From contig JAWZYU010000126.1 in the NCBI GenBank assembly GCA_038380435.1, positions 701,202-765,201 on the forward strand: a DNA stretch of 64,000 nt. Direction: 5' to 3'. This DNA comes from Ryuthela nishihirai. Taxonomy: Eukaryota > Arthropoda > Arachnida > Araneae > Heptathelidae. A program made the position numbers and the translations under genes. This document shows, one piece after another, positions 21,862-33,315 of the stretch (position 1 is its first letter; the number at the start of each line of letters is the position of its first letter). The notes beneath the pieces were generated by a model, which was not told the DNA's origin, ran no database searches, and saw only the letters and a list, made by a program, of their open reading frames with translations.

Positions 21862-22066
21862 AAAAATAAATACCCCCTCAAGCAGCTGCTTGCCACAGAG
21901 GTCTGACAGGAGCCTGTCAGTTTATATGCCATAGTAGAAGGTCTGAGAGGATGGCAGGACCTCAGCAGAAAAACGACACGTACATCCATGCCTTACCCGG
22001 GGCTCGAACCCATGTCCCTTAAATCAGTAGCCAAGCGCGCTAACCACTCGGCCACGGGACGGCTGG
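21862..22066 (-). mobile_element. SINE-B, full length
   Basis: Third adjacent copy, complete from the tail (AAATAAATACCCCCTCAAGC) to the head (CGGCCACGGGACGGCT). It is very similar to the first copy of the trio. Confidence 0.88.
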
Positions 22067-22194
22067 TATGGTGATATTATTTCAATTTCATGTGGTAGCT
22101 TGGCTTACCATTTTCGATCATAGATGGCACCAAGAACAGGGACTGCAATTAAGAAGGCAATTGTTACGTTACAATTAGCTGAAAAATGCGTTAT

Positions 22195-22270
22195 CTGTGA
22201 TAGCTCAGTGTTCAGAGCACCTGGCAATTTATCAGAAGGGCGCTACTCCGTATCCCACTCGGGGCAAAAC
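22195..22270 (+). other. Possible degenerate tRNA-like sequence
   Basis: GATAGCTCAGTGTTCAGAGC resembles an A-box region, but the B-box region is not recognisable (CCGTATCCCACTC). Perhaps an old SINE head or tRNA relic. Confidence 0.2.
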
Positions 22271-22387
22271 TAGAGCCAAACTTCTGCTAATTAACCCATA
22301 AAGGTATTTTTAACTTTTATTGCAGAAATTTGAATTGTCATTTCGAAAACAATGTTTTGAGGTTTTTATCACTGCCAGAGGAAAGAA

Positions 22388-22770
22388 GGGGCGGGGGTGG
22401 CTCAGTCGGTAGCGCGCCAGGCTCGTAATCTGTAGTTCCCAGGTTCGAGTCCCAGCTGGGTCAGCGTTGAGATTTATCTCCGCAAAATTCCCCGCCCTGC
22501 CCACGGTCAGTAGGGGACACCGATGGGCTTGGAAAGGCCGCCGTCCGTCGGATGGGACGTTAAGCCGTGGCCCCGTGTGCGGGAGAGCCATACCCTGTGC
22601 ACGTTAAAGAACACGTTGGATGGCCTTGACGGGAGGCTACCATCTGTCTCCCAACAGCTGTTCCAGTGGGTCCCCTCCCCCAACCTTCTCTAAGCCTTCG
22701 GGGTCCTTGTGACCTGGCCATTTAGCCCATGGTGTGCAAAAAAAGTGCCGCTCAGAGGTAAAACAACCTC
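22388..22770 (+). mobile_element. SINE-A, full length
   Basis: Close to consensus from GGGGCGGGGGTGGCTCAG to GAGGTAAAACAACC. The tail is short and no clear TSD was seen. Confidence 0.93.
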
Positions 22771-23413
22771 TTGCGAAAAAAAAATATTTTTTGCAACTTC
22801 TTTTCTATTTTTCACACATCTTCCGTGATTCAAATCCCTTCTTTCGCTGACTGGATGTGAACAGCAGATCGTCCATTGATTTGACCTAAAATAACTCATT
22901 TCTGCAATTGTTTTAGTAATTGTGAATCTCTTTTCATTCTGGAACAGTTTTTTAACGCCCTTTTCACCTTTGCGCTTCGATTCCCGGAAAAGCTTTGCTG
23001 GACAGTATTTAAGTGACTCGTTGATCGGGGTCCTCTTTTCTCAAGCAATCCGAGATATTTCCTTCCTTCAAAAATGGCAACTTTTAGCTCTTCAGAATAC
23101 CAAGTTTCGATGCATTGAACACTTTCCTTTCGGGCTACTTCAGATTCTTGGGAGACCGCATCTGAAGTCTACCATTAAACAGTATTCTGCCTTTGCAAAA
23201 ATAAGATAACCACTCGAAAACTTTAAAATAAAAACTCTGCTTTTGTGCATTGGAATGGAGATGCATTCCGTTTTACATTTCTGCCAGCAAGAGAGAGCGT
23301 CTTGACTCGGAGAATAGAAAATTAAGACACAAAGAACACTCTATTCTTCCGGCATTTCTAAGGTAATAAAGGAATCTCCTTTTCCCTTTCTTAAATCTAT
23401 TCCCTCCCAAACC
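22771..23413. other. Unique stretch, no gene proven
   Basis: A 95-codon open frame (22922-23209, +) has no recognisable domain. Confidence 0.4.
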
Positions 23414-23800
23414 GGGGGCGGGGGCGGCTCAGTCTTTAGCGCGCCAGGCTCGTAATCTGTAGTTCCCAGGTTCGAGTCCCAGCTGGGTCAGCGTTGAGAT
23501 TTATCTCCGCAAAACTCCCCGCCCTGCCCATGGTCAGTAGGGGGACACCGATGGGCTTGGAAAGGCCGCCGTCCGTCGAATGGGACGTTAAAGCGTGGCT
23601 CCGTGTGTCCGAGTTCCATAACCTGTGCACGTTAAAGAACACACTGGATAGCCTTGACGGGACGCTACCATCTGTCTCCCAACAGCTGTTCCAGTGGGTC
23701 CCCTCCCCCAACCTTCTCTGAGCCTTCGGGGTCCATGTGACCTGACCATTTAGCCCATGATGTGAAAAAAAGTGCCGCTCAGAGGTAAAACAACCCAACC
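23414..23800 (+). mobile_element. SINE-A, full length
   Basis: Complete + strand copy with changes in the A box (CGGCTCAGTCTTTAG). Tail ACAACCCAACC. Confidence 0.92.
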
Positions 23801-23866
23801 TAGATAACCCCAGGGATACTTCAGGATACAACCTGACGGTTGTCGGCCGCAGTTTTATAGCCAATT

Positions 23867-24253
23867 GGGGCGGGGGTGGCTCAGTCGGTAGCGCGCCAGG
23901 CTCGTAATCTGTAGTTCCCAGGTTCGAGTCCCAGCTGGGTCAGCGTTGAGATTTATCTCCGCAAAATTCCCCGCCTTGCCCACGGTCAGTAGGGGACACC
24001 GATGGGCTTGGAAAGGCCGCCGTCCGTCGGATGGGACGTTAAGCCGTGGCCCCGTGTGCGGGAGAGACATACCCTGTGCACGTTAAAGAACACGCTGGAT
24101 GGCCTTGACGGGAGGCTACCATCTGTCTCCCAACAACTGTTCCAGTGGGTCCCCTCCCCCAACCTTCTCTGAGCCTTCGGGGTCCATGTGACCTGGCCAT
24201 TTAGCCCATGGTGTGCAAAAAAGTGCCGCTCAGAGGCAAAACAACCCAACCCA
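23867..24253 (+). mobile_element. SINE-A, full length with 12-bp TSD
   Basis: Near-consensus copy flanked by perfect TTATAGCCAATT at 23855-23866 and 24254-24265. The perfect TSD and low divergence suggest a young insertion. Confidence 0.95.
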
Positions 24254-24265
24254 TTATAGCCAATT

Positions 24266-25010
24266 ATCTTCTGAGGCAGAGAAGTAAGAAGATCAAGATT
24301 TTTATATAAAAACTATCATTAAAAAAACCCCTAAAACTCCATTTTTTTTTTAATACTATGATCCAGCAGTTCGTTGGCAAAACACTTCCCAAAGGGGGAA
24401 CCAATAGAGGAGATTTAATGAGTTTAACTAAGATGACTAGGAATATTTGCGCGTGGAACCTTTCGCATCTTGCAGACAGAGCTGATGAGTGATTAATTTG
24501 GCGTGGGGGTTTTGCGGATATGGCAACAGCTGCGAAGGACGTGTGCGCGAGGAATGAGCGCCAATCATCTCGTGCGAGCCGTGACGCAACAACCTCCACC
24601 CGCTTATTGAACCGAGCTCGCGGTTGAAGGAAGCCCCGGCGTCTGGGGTTATTTAATTTATTGCGATGGGAAGGATGTTAAGCAAACCGGGAGATGAGGA
24701 GAGGTCACCGCCAGATAATTAATCTGGCGGAAGAAGGGATGCATAGAGCAGGTTTTTAATAAGGGAGATCAGCCTCTGCGGCCAATGGATCGAAAGTTAT
24801 GGCACCTTCGCACTTGTATCAATAACACCATAGTTGTTGATGATGTAGTGTACGGGTGGCGAGCCAATCTCACGCATGCTCAGACTGGTACCAGAGACAG
24901 TTTGGCTTCGCACGCCATCGTTCTCTATATGGAAAATGTTGGTGATCTCCGAATCGTAAAGAATTTGATATTATGAAATGTGTAAAACTATTCTGCGATT
25001 CCGAGCTGTC
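24266..25010. other. GC-richer unique stretch, possible conserved noncoding DNA
   Basis: 24440-24780 is unusually GC-rich and includes a hairpin-like palindrome at 24708-24730 (arms CCGCCAGAT and ATCTGGCGG, spacer AATTA, containing a homeodomain-type core). No exon recognised. Confidence 0.4.
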
Positions 25011-26413
25011 ATGGGTTGTTTTTCCTCTGAGCGGCACTTTTTTGCACACCATGGGCTAAATGGCAAGGTCACATGGACCCCGAAGGCTTAGAGAAGGTTG
25101 GGGGAGGGGACCCACTGGAAACAGCTGTTGGGAGACAGATGGTAGCCTCCCGTCAAGGCCATCCAGCATGTTCTTTAACGTTGGGTTGTTTTTACCTCTG
25201 AGCGGCACTTTTTTGCACACCATGGGCTAAAATGGCCACATCACAAGGACCCCCGAAGGTTCAGAGAAGGTAGGGGGAGGGGACCCACTGGAACAGCTGT
25301 TGGGAGACAGATGGTAGCCTCCCGTCAAGGCCATCCAGCGTGTTCTTTAACGTTGGGTTATTTTTCCTCTGAGCGGCACTTTTTTGCACACCATGCGCTA
25401 AATGGCCAGGTCACAAGGACCCCGAAGGTTCAGAAAAAGGTTGGGGGAGGGGGACCCATTGGAACAGCTGTTGGGAGACAGATGGTAGCCTCCCGTCAAG
25501 GCCATCCAGCGTGTTCTTTAACGTTGGGTTGTTTTCCTCTGAGCGGCACTTTTTTGCACACCATGGGCTAAATGGCCAGGTCACAAGGACTCCGCAGGTT
25601 CAGAGAAGGTTGGGGGAAGGGACCCACTGGAACAGCTGTTGGGAGACAGATGGTTGCCTCCCGTCAAGGCCATCCAGCGTGTTCTTTAACGTTGGGTTGT
25701 TTTACCTCTGAGCGGCACTTTTTTGCACACCATGGGCTAAATGGCAAGGTCACATGGACCCCGAAGGCTCAGAGAAGGTTGGGGGAGGGGACCCACTAGA
25801 ACAGCTGTTGGGAGACAGATGGTAGCCTCCCGTCAAGGCCATCCAGCGTGTTCTTTAACGTTGGGTTGTTTTAACCTCTGAGCGGCACTTTTTTGCACAC
25901 CATGCGCTAAATGGCCAGGTCACATGGACCCCGAAGGCTCAGAGAAGGTTGGGGGAGGGGACCCACTGGAACAGCTGTTGGGAGACAGATGGTAGCCTCC
26001 CGTCAAGGCCATCCAGCGTGTTCTTTAACGTTGGGTTGTTTTACCTCTGAGCGGCACTTTTTTGCACACCATGGGCTAAATGGCCAGGTCACATGGACCC
26101 CGAAGGCCCAGAGAAGGTTGGGGGAGGGGACCCACTGGAATAGCTGTTGGGAGACAGATGGTAGCCTCCCGTCCAGGCCATCCAGCGTGTTCTGTAACGT
26201 GCACAGGGTATGGCTCTCCCGCACACGGGGCCATGGCTTAACGTCCCATCCGACGGACGACGGCCTTTCCAAGCCCATCGGTGTCCCCTACTGACCGTGG
26301 GCAGGGCGGAGAATTTTGCGGAGATAAATCTCAACGCTGACCCAGCTGGGACTCGAACCTGGGAACTACAGATTACGAGTCTGGCGCGCTACCGACTGAG
26401 CCACCCCCGCCCC
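25011..26413 (-). mobile_element. SINE-A, seven 3' modules plus full unit
   Basis: The longest modular copy, about 1.4 kb. Module starts (TTGGGTTG-like) lie near 25011, 25181, 25353, 25525, 25693, 25861 and 26031, then body and head to GAGCCACCCCCGCCCC. Extra bases at homopolymers change module length slightly. No clear TSD was seen. Confidence 0.94.
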
Positions 26414-26857
26414 AGGTGTAAGAGCCAGAGGATTATTTTCGATAGGGGGAGGGACGGGGGGTAGAATGTAAAAAGTGACTAATGTTGGATACAATCATTA
26501 TTAAAACAGTTGTTATCATCTTCCTCACTTTTACAACTATGGAATTAATTACTACTCATAATTTATATCAATTACTATCCCTATTAAATTCATTTACGTA
26601 TATTAATAAACATTATTCAACATAAATTTATATTTTTTTGAAGTTCTTTTTTTTTTCAGGGGAGGGACTGTCCCTCTTAACCTCCCCCCTTCCGAAGACC
26701 ATGAAACTCCAGTAATGATTTCGTAAGGTTCTGCAGCATATCAAATGAAGAGTGTGACTTAACATACTTCATTAGATACACATGGAGAGCGTCGTTTGCT
26801 CCAGTAGTACGAACAGCCGACCATAGTCCCATCGAATTCACGCTGATCACAACTCCT
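26414..26857. other. AT-rich stretch, nothing recognised
   Basis: No gene or repeat family seen. Confidence 0.6.
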
Positions 26858-27143
26858 CTCCCTGCCCACGGTCAGTAGGGGACACCGATGGGCTTCGAAA
26901 GGCCGCCGTCCGTCGGATGGAACGTTAAGGCCGTGGCCCCGTGTGCGGAAGAGCCATACCTAGTGTACGTTAAAGAACAAGTTGGATGGCCTTGACGGGA
27001 GGCTACCATCTGTCTCCCAACAGCTGTTCCAGTGGGTCCCCTCCCCCAACCTTCTCTGAGCCTTCGGGGTCCATGTGACCTGGCCATTTAGCCCATGGTG
27101 TGCAAAAAAGTGCCGCTCAGAGGTAAAACAACCCAACCCAACT
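26858..27143 (+). mobile_element. SINE-A, headless
   Basis: Starts at CTCCCTGCCCACGGTCAG in the body and runs to the AACCCAACCCAACTC tail. The tRNA-like head is absent. Confidence 0.88.
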
Positions 27144-27331
27144 CAATAGCCAAATGAAAAAAAAAGTCTCTAACATCACTAATGTGTTTCATTAGAGTTC
27201 GAAGAGCTCTTTCGTTAAATTTATAAAGATTCAGTTTCTGGAAGAGAGAAAAGTGTGTATCTGGGTGAGTCAGTGAATCCCTCGCTCGCAACAACGATTC
27301 TATGTGAAATGGGATTTGCCCATCCTCAGGT

Positions 27332-27892
27332 GGGGCGAGAGTGGCTCAGTCGGTAGCGCGCCAGGCTCGTAATCTGCAGTTCCCAGGTTCGAGTCCCAGC
27401 TGGGTCAGCGTTGGGACTTATCTCCGCAAAACTCCTCTCCTTGCCCATGGCCAGTAGGAGACACAGATGGGCTTGGAAAGGCCACCGTCCGTCGGATGGG
27501 ACGTTAAGCCGTATCACCGTGTATGAGAGAGAGAGCCACACCTGTGCACGTTAAAGAACACGCTGGATGGGCTTGACGGGAGGCTACCATCTGTCTCCCA
27601 ATAGCTGTTCCAGTGGGTCCCCTCCCCCAACCTTCTCTGAGCCTTCGGGGTCCATGTAACCTGTCCATTTAGCCCATGGTGTGCAAAAAAGTGCCGCTCA
27701 GAGGTAAAACAACCCAACGTTAAAGAACACGCTGGATGGCCTTGACGGGAGGCTACCATCTGTCTCCCAACAGCTGTTCCAGTGGGTCCCCTCCCCCAAC
27801 CTTCTCTGAGCCTTCGGGGTCCATGTGACCTGGCCATTTAGCCCATGGTGTGCAAAATAGTGCCGCTCAGAGGTAAAACAACCCAACTCACG
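27332..27892 (+). mobile_element. SINE-A, full unit plus extra 3' module
   Basis: Complete head (GGGGCGAGAGTGGCTCAG) and body, then two 3' modules joined at the standard CAACCCAACGTTAAAG junction. Confidence 0.92.
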
Positions 27893-28857
27893 TTGATCAG
27901 CACGAGAACTAACTCTACCTCTTCTTCAGCAATCTCGGATCACATCCTCCCTGCCAGCGCAAAGCTGTGAAGTAATTTTTCCCCTTATCAACCTAGGAAT
28001 GCAGCATGCATGTCCCGTGCACGCGTGGTGGTTCAGACGTTTCTCGTGTCTGCGAGTGCGCTTACTCCTCCCTCCCCCCCAACACCCATTCCGACCGAAC
28101 ACTTGGGAACATCTGCCACTTTTATGGTTCTGTAGGAAGAGGAAAACGGAGAGAGGGGCGGGCGGGCGCACGCCCACCCGCACCGTGACACTAAGCTAAG
28201 GATGGACAACGACGGATGCTGAGTGTGTGTGTGTCAGTGTTTGTAGGAGTTGGCGCGTGCACCTTTAGCCGAGGGAGTGCAGGTGTTTGGTTGATCGGCA
28301 AGTTCCGTTCGCAGACAACGCTAACAAGCGTTAACTCTTTTCTCTCTCGTTCGCTCTCCTCACCACTTCCGGCCTCCTCGTTCACTCCGAAGACTCGTTC
28401 TCTTCTAGCCTTAGCACGTGCTAAAGGCCTCACCGATTCGTTCCATCGTCTGTCACTCCTCTTCTGTCTTTTCAGCGCTTACTGAACCGACACTGCCCCC
28501 CCCCCCCCCAACCACACACAGGCATGAGCACAAAGTAATGAGGAAATCGAATTTGGAGAAGGGAGTTTTAGAAGACAATTCGAAGCAGCACAGCCGATGT
28601 CGGTTGGGGGGTTTCACACTGTTTCTATTCATCTTTCCGTTGTCGATAGAGAAAATGGTTTTTTATTTTTTATTCCCCCCCCCCCGAGTTATGTTGTTTT
28701 TTCCCTAAACCTTTAATATGCTGCTCCTAAGTGTTCGCCTTGTCCCTCAGGTATTATTTAATATCTACTTGGGGGAATAGAGAAACATTATTTTCAGTCA
28801 GAAAAATCAATGACATGGCCATACTACATAAAGCCTTCTCCTAGTGAAGCTTTCGCT
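27893..28857. other. GC-richer unique stretch with C runs
   Basis: Includes short GT repeats (28220-28237) and C runs (28497-28509, 28675-28685). Several short open frames on both strands, none with a domain. Confidence 0.4.
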
Positions 28858-28870
28858 TGCTTCTTTCTGG

Positions 28871-29296
28871 GTTGGGTTGTTTTACCTCTGAGCGGCACTT
28901 TTTTGCACACCATGGGCTAAATGACCAGGTCACATGGACCCCGAAGGCTCAGAGAAGGTTGGGGGAGTGGACCCACACTGGAACAGCTGTTGGGAGACAG
29001 ATGGTAGCCTCCCGTCAAGGTCATCCAGCGTGTTCTTTAACGTGCACAGGATATGGCTCTCCCGCGCACGGGGCCACGGCTTAACGTCCCATCCGACGGA
29101 CGGCGGCCAATCGGTGCCCCCTACTGACCGTGGCCATCGGTGTTTTTTTTTCCAAGCCCATCGGTATCCCCTACTGACCGTGGGCAGGGCGGGGAATTTT
29201 GCGGAGATAAATCTCAACGCTGACCCAGCTGGGACTCGAACCTGGGAACTACAGATTACGAACCTGGTGCGCTACCGACTGAGCCACCCCCGCCTC
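28871..29296 (-). mobile_element. SINE-A, full length with internal duplication and TSD
   Basis: TSD TGCTTCTTTCTGG at 28858-28870 and 29297-29309. The body holds a duplicated, diverged piece (ATCGGTGCCCCCTACTGACC and ATCGGTATCCCCTACTGACC) separated by a T run. Confidence 0.93.
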
Positions 29297-29590
29297 TGCT
29301 TCTTTCTGGAGCCATCTGGATAAGACAAGAGTAAGACAAAATCAACTGATGATTATTCCCATGTACAGTTTGAGTGGTGATAGGTAGTATTGTGAAATAA
29401 GGTAACGCAGATGAAACTCAAGTTTTAGTCCCTTTGTAACAGAGGTATTCAGCTTGTCTTTATTTAATGACTTGATGATGCAGGCGTTCATCTCACACAC
29501 GCGCTAACAAATCCAGGTACATATATGCTCCACAGTTACATTTTAGATGAACTTGCTCCTTGATAATGGTTATCACATGTACCTGAAACT

Positions 29591-29970
29591 GGGGCGGGGT
29601 CGCTCAGTCGGTAGCGCGCCACGCTCGTGATCTGTAGTTCCCAGGTTCAAGTCCCAGCTGGGTCAGCGTTGAGATTTATCTCCGCAAAATTCCCCGCCCT
29701 GCCCACGGTCAGTAGGGGACACCGATGGACTTGGAAAGTCCGCCGTCCATCGGATGGGACGTTAAGCCGTGGCCCCGTGTGCGGGAGAGCCATACCGTGT
29801 GCACGTTAAAAAACACGCTGAATAGCATTGACGGGAGGCTACCATCTGTCTCTTGAGAGAGGGGACTGGGTCCCCTCCCACAACCTTCTTTCAGCCTTCG
29901 GGTCCATGTGACCTGGCCATTTAGCCCATGGTGTGCAAAAAAAGCGCCGCTCAGAGGTAAAACAACCCAA
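29591..29970 (+). mobile_element. SINE-A, full length
   Basis: Complete + strand copy with a rearranged 3' part near 29850 (GTCTCTTGAGAGAGGGGAC instead of the usual CAACAGCTGTTCC). Confidence 0.9.
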
Positions 29971-31056
29971 ACCTCCAAATTATTGAAATGGCAAAATTTA
30001 TTCCGTGATAATGAATTTTTAAAAGCGTTTATAAAAAATTTATCCCTTTACCATTGCCTTTGATCTTTTTTCATTCGAGTACATATAAAGAATCATTTTC
30101 TTTCAACACTTTATTCAATTCAAGATGTCCAGAGATAAAAATAAAACCGAAATTTTAATTCACATTAAATTTTTGCTTTCCCCTTTAAAGCATTCTCTGT
30201 GTTGAACGATATTATTCTGATACGACCTGACACGTTTCACTTAGCGCCGCCAAATCGAAATTCTTTTCCCAAAGCGCTCGGCGACGCATCACCCACCAGC
30301 ATCCTTAAAACATCTCCATCTTATTATCAGTGGAGCCACCAGACGCCTTTTTTTTTATCTCTCTCTCTGTTCTCGTTCATCTATTGCATCCGACGAGAGC
30401 GTACAAAGGATACAAAATGTGTACACCAAACCTGACCCAAGCATCCATCCTCCTGATCGGGTACACACTCTATTGGTATTCAGCTGTAGTGACTCCCCCC
30501 CACCCATAAACTCCTCATCCTCCCGGTTATTCTTTACAAAGGGACTCCGCCTGATGGAATGGCCGAACAGGAAGAGGACTTGGACGGAAGCTTGCCATGG
30601 CCACGGGAATACATTAGAGAGGGAGCAGTAGAGCTGGCTCTTCCATCGGTTGTTTGCACTCATACTTCTTTTCCTCCACTGTGGATCGACTGACGCTCTC
30701 CAGTCCCCCCCCCCCCGTCATCTCAAGGCACAGTGAGGGTCCCGCATTGTTGCATAGCAACGACTCACGGGGATGCAGGAATGCGACGCGCATTCCTACC
30801 GTTGTTGAAGAATGATGGGAATTCTGATCCCAAAGAGAGAAAGTGCCCCTCCTATCTCTCTCAGTAATGTTGCTCCACGAGAGGAAGGAGGATTATTTTT
30901 TTACGCAGGAGGAAAATATCACTGGATGAGATTTTTTTTTTTCTGAAAAGGCATAAAACTTCAAAACTTGAAGAGACTTTTTTTTTTAAATATTTATCGA
31001 ATTATTTTGAAAGTATGTTCCTTGAGAGTCAGTTTATGAATAATAGTTTGTTAACG
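29971..31056. other. Unique stretch, GC-richer from 30230 to 30860
   Basis: No exon recognised. Holds an X-box-like motif at 30749 and a C run at 30703-30717. Confidence 0.4.
30749..30761 (+). promoter_or_regulatory. RFX X-box-like motif
   Basis: GTTGCATAGCAAC, a 13-bp palindrome of RFX type with shortened spacing, in a GC-richer unique stretch. Confidence 0.25.
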
Positions 31057-31513
31057 GTTGGGTTGTTTTACCTCTGATCGGCACTTTTTTGCATACCATG
31101 GGCTAAATGGCCAGGTCACAAGGGTTGGGTTGGGTTGTTTTACCTCTGAGCGGCACTTTTTTTCACACCATGGGCTAAATGGCCAGGTCACATGGACCCC
31201 GAAGGCTCAGAGAAGGTTGGGGAAGGGGACCCACTGGAACAGCTGTTGGGAGACAGATGGTAGCCTCCCGTCAAGGCCATCCAGCGTGTTCTTTAACGTG
31301 CACAGGGTATGGCTCTCCTGCACACGGGACCACGGCTTAACTTCCCATCCGATGGACGGCTGCCTTTCCAAGCCCATCGGTGTCCCCTACTGATCGTGGG
31401 CAGGACGGGGAGTTTTGCGGAGATAAATCTCAACGCTGACCCAGCTGGGACTCGAACCTGGGAACTGCAGATTACGAGACTGAGTCGCTACCGACTGAGC
31501 CAACCCCACCCCC
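31057..31513 (-). mobile_element. SINE-A, full unit with partial extra module
   Basis: A truncated tail module (31057-31122) is joined to a complete unit starting GGGTTGGGTTGGGTTG. The head ends GAGCCAACCCCACC. Confidence 0.9.
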
Positions 31514-32330
31514 GAAGAAGGTGAATGAAAACTCGTGTTAATAAGGATGTAATCATCCCTAACATCAATGCAAGACTCACAACCTCATACTGCCAACAAT
31601 GTCTCCAATCGATTTTGGAGCAATAAAGCCCACTGGTGAAATAGAGTTCTCCTAAGATCATGAAGACTTCTGGGAGGATGAGGAGGAGGAGGACTGGCAT
31701 GAGGCAGAGTCATCTATTTTATAACGGGAACGAACAGTGCACTAACTGAAGAATTATTTTTAAATACATAAATATTTTAAAGTTTTATCACTTAAAATTT
31801 TACTGTTAGCTATTTCCCTTCTTTTGTTAAACGGTTGTTCAGGCCAGATGCGTCTAGGTTGTCTTGACTGAGGTAGTGGGCACTGCAGGCCAATCGATAC
31901 GTTGAGCATTCTTACGTTCAAGGTATTGATCCTTCAGGTGAGCGCTATGCACGCAGAAATCATCGTTCATTAAAATGAACCCAAAGTTCTCTCCAAAAGA
32001 GACGAACATAAAGTTTGAAGATGCTCATCCCGATACCTATAAGCAGTCAAAGATTCTCTATGAAACACGTGGAGGTCGGTGGGACCATTGCACATCCATG
32101 TTGATCCCTTTCCTTGATGTGATGGATGATCTCTCACAAGTTCTCTCTTCTAGGCTCCCAGGTTCGGTGGCATGAAGCAATTCCAAAGGGGGAGCAAGTT
32201 TGGATACTTTCGCTTGCGCGAGGGAGTAAAAGTTTCTCCACAGTCAAAGGGGAGCGCACGAGCCAAAACGTTTGAGAACTCTCTCCTGCTCTAGATGACT
32301 GTCGAACATCAGCCAGTATAAGTCTCTATT
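31514..32330. other. Unique stretch, nothing recognised
   Basis: A 66-codon open frame (31975-32175, +) has no recognisable domain. Confidence 0.45.
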
Positions 32331-32343
32331 CATCTGTAAAGAG

Positions 32344-32916
32344 TTGGGTTGTTTTACCTCTAAGCGGCACATTTTTGCACACCATGGGTGTCACAAGGTC
32401 CATCCGACGGAATCATCATGATCACAAGGACCCCGAAGGCTCAGAGAAGGTTGGGAGAGGGGACCCACTGGAACAGCTGTTGGGAGACAGATGGTAGCCT
32501 CCCATCAAGGCCATCCAGCGTGTTCTTTAACGTTGGGTTGTTTCACCTCTGAGCGGCACATTTTTGCACACCATGGGCTAAATGGCCAGGTCACAAGGAC
32601 CCCGAAGGCTCAGAGAAGGTTGGGGGAGGGGACCCACTGGAACAGCTGTTGGGAGACAGATGGTAGCCTCCCGTCAAGGCCATCCAGCGTGTTCTTTAAC
32701 GTGCACAGGGTATGGCTCTCCCGCACAGGGGGCCACGGCTTAACGTCCCATCCGACGGACGGCGGCCTTTCCAAGCCCATCGGTGTCCCCTACTGACCGT
32801 GGGCAGGGCGGAGAATTTTGCGGAGATAAATCTCAACGCTGACCCAGCTGGGACTCGAACCTGGGAACTACAGATTACGAGCCTGGCGCGCTACCGACTG
32901 AGCCACCCCCGCCCCC
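32344..32916 (-). mobile_element. SINE-A, two modules, with 13-bp TSD
   Basis: A two-module multimer with full head, flanked by perfect CATCTGTAAAGAG at 32331-32343 and 32917-32929. One TSD encloses both modules. The outer module has an internal rearrangement (32390-32430). Confidence 0.96.
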
Positions 32917-32929
32917 CATCTGTAAAGAG

Positions 32930-33315
32930 AAAAGTCGCCTACTGCATTACATGTTGCGGAGATCAATTCAGAAGGATTCCTCCGTGGGAAAGAAGTTGAG
33001 GCGACACACACCCCGAGTCTTCTTGCATGCAGTGCTCCCTCCTGAAGCGTTTTATCAATAATTTTCTTTTGCAGGACAAGCAAGTTGGGGAGCTACAAAT
33101 GCTCAATGACCCCTAAAGTTTAAACCAGATGATTATCACCTCGATGTGTTGTGACGTTTGAGCGAATTTGTGTTAGTCCACTAGCGACATCGCCTGTATC
33201 CTGAAATTCTTTCCAGAGGCCTGGCGATCACAATTAAATAAACAATCAACATCAGGTTACATTAGCCAGCCTCCGTTCTTTCAATGGCACGCTACCTTAA
33301 CGAATCATCTGAAAT
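32930..33315. other. Unique stretch, nothing recognised
   Basis: Sequence between a SINE-A and the MITE that carries the satellite. No gene seen. Confidence 0.5.

Noticed and set aside
22388..22470. Functional tRNA-Thr gene
   Set aside because: The A and B boxes and a CGT-like loop are present, but acceptor and T stems do not close, there is no proper end, and SINE body follows. It is a SINE head.
25311..26294. Long open frames over SINE-A modules (recurrent MARSHGPRRLREGW and GCFTSERHFFAHHGLNGQ peptides)
   Set aside because: They are translations of the 169-bp repeat in rotating frames, occur in both orientations across the window, and lack any domain or gene context.
28216..28485. Open frames around the GT repeat
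   Set aside because: Both strands are open through low-complexity sequence; no domain or conserved motif.
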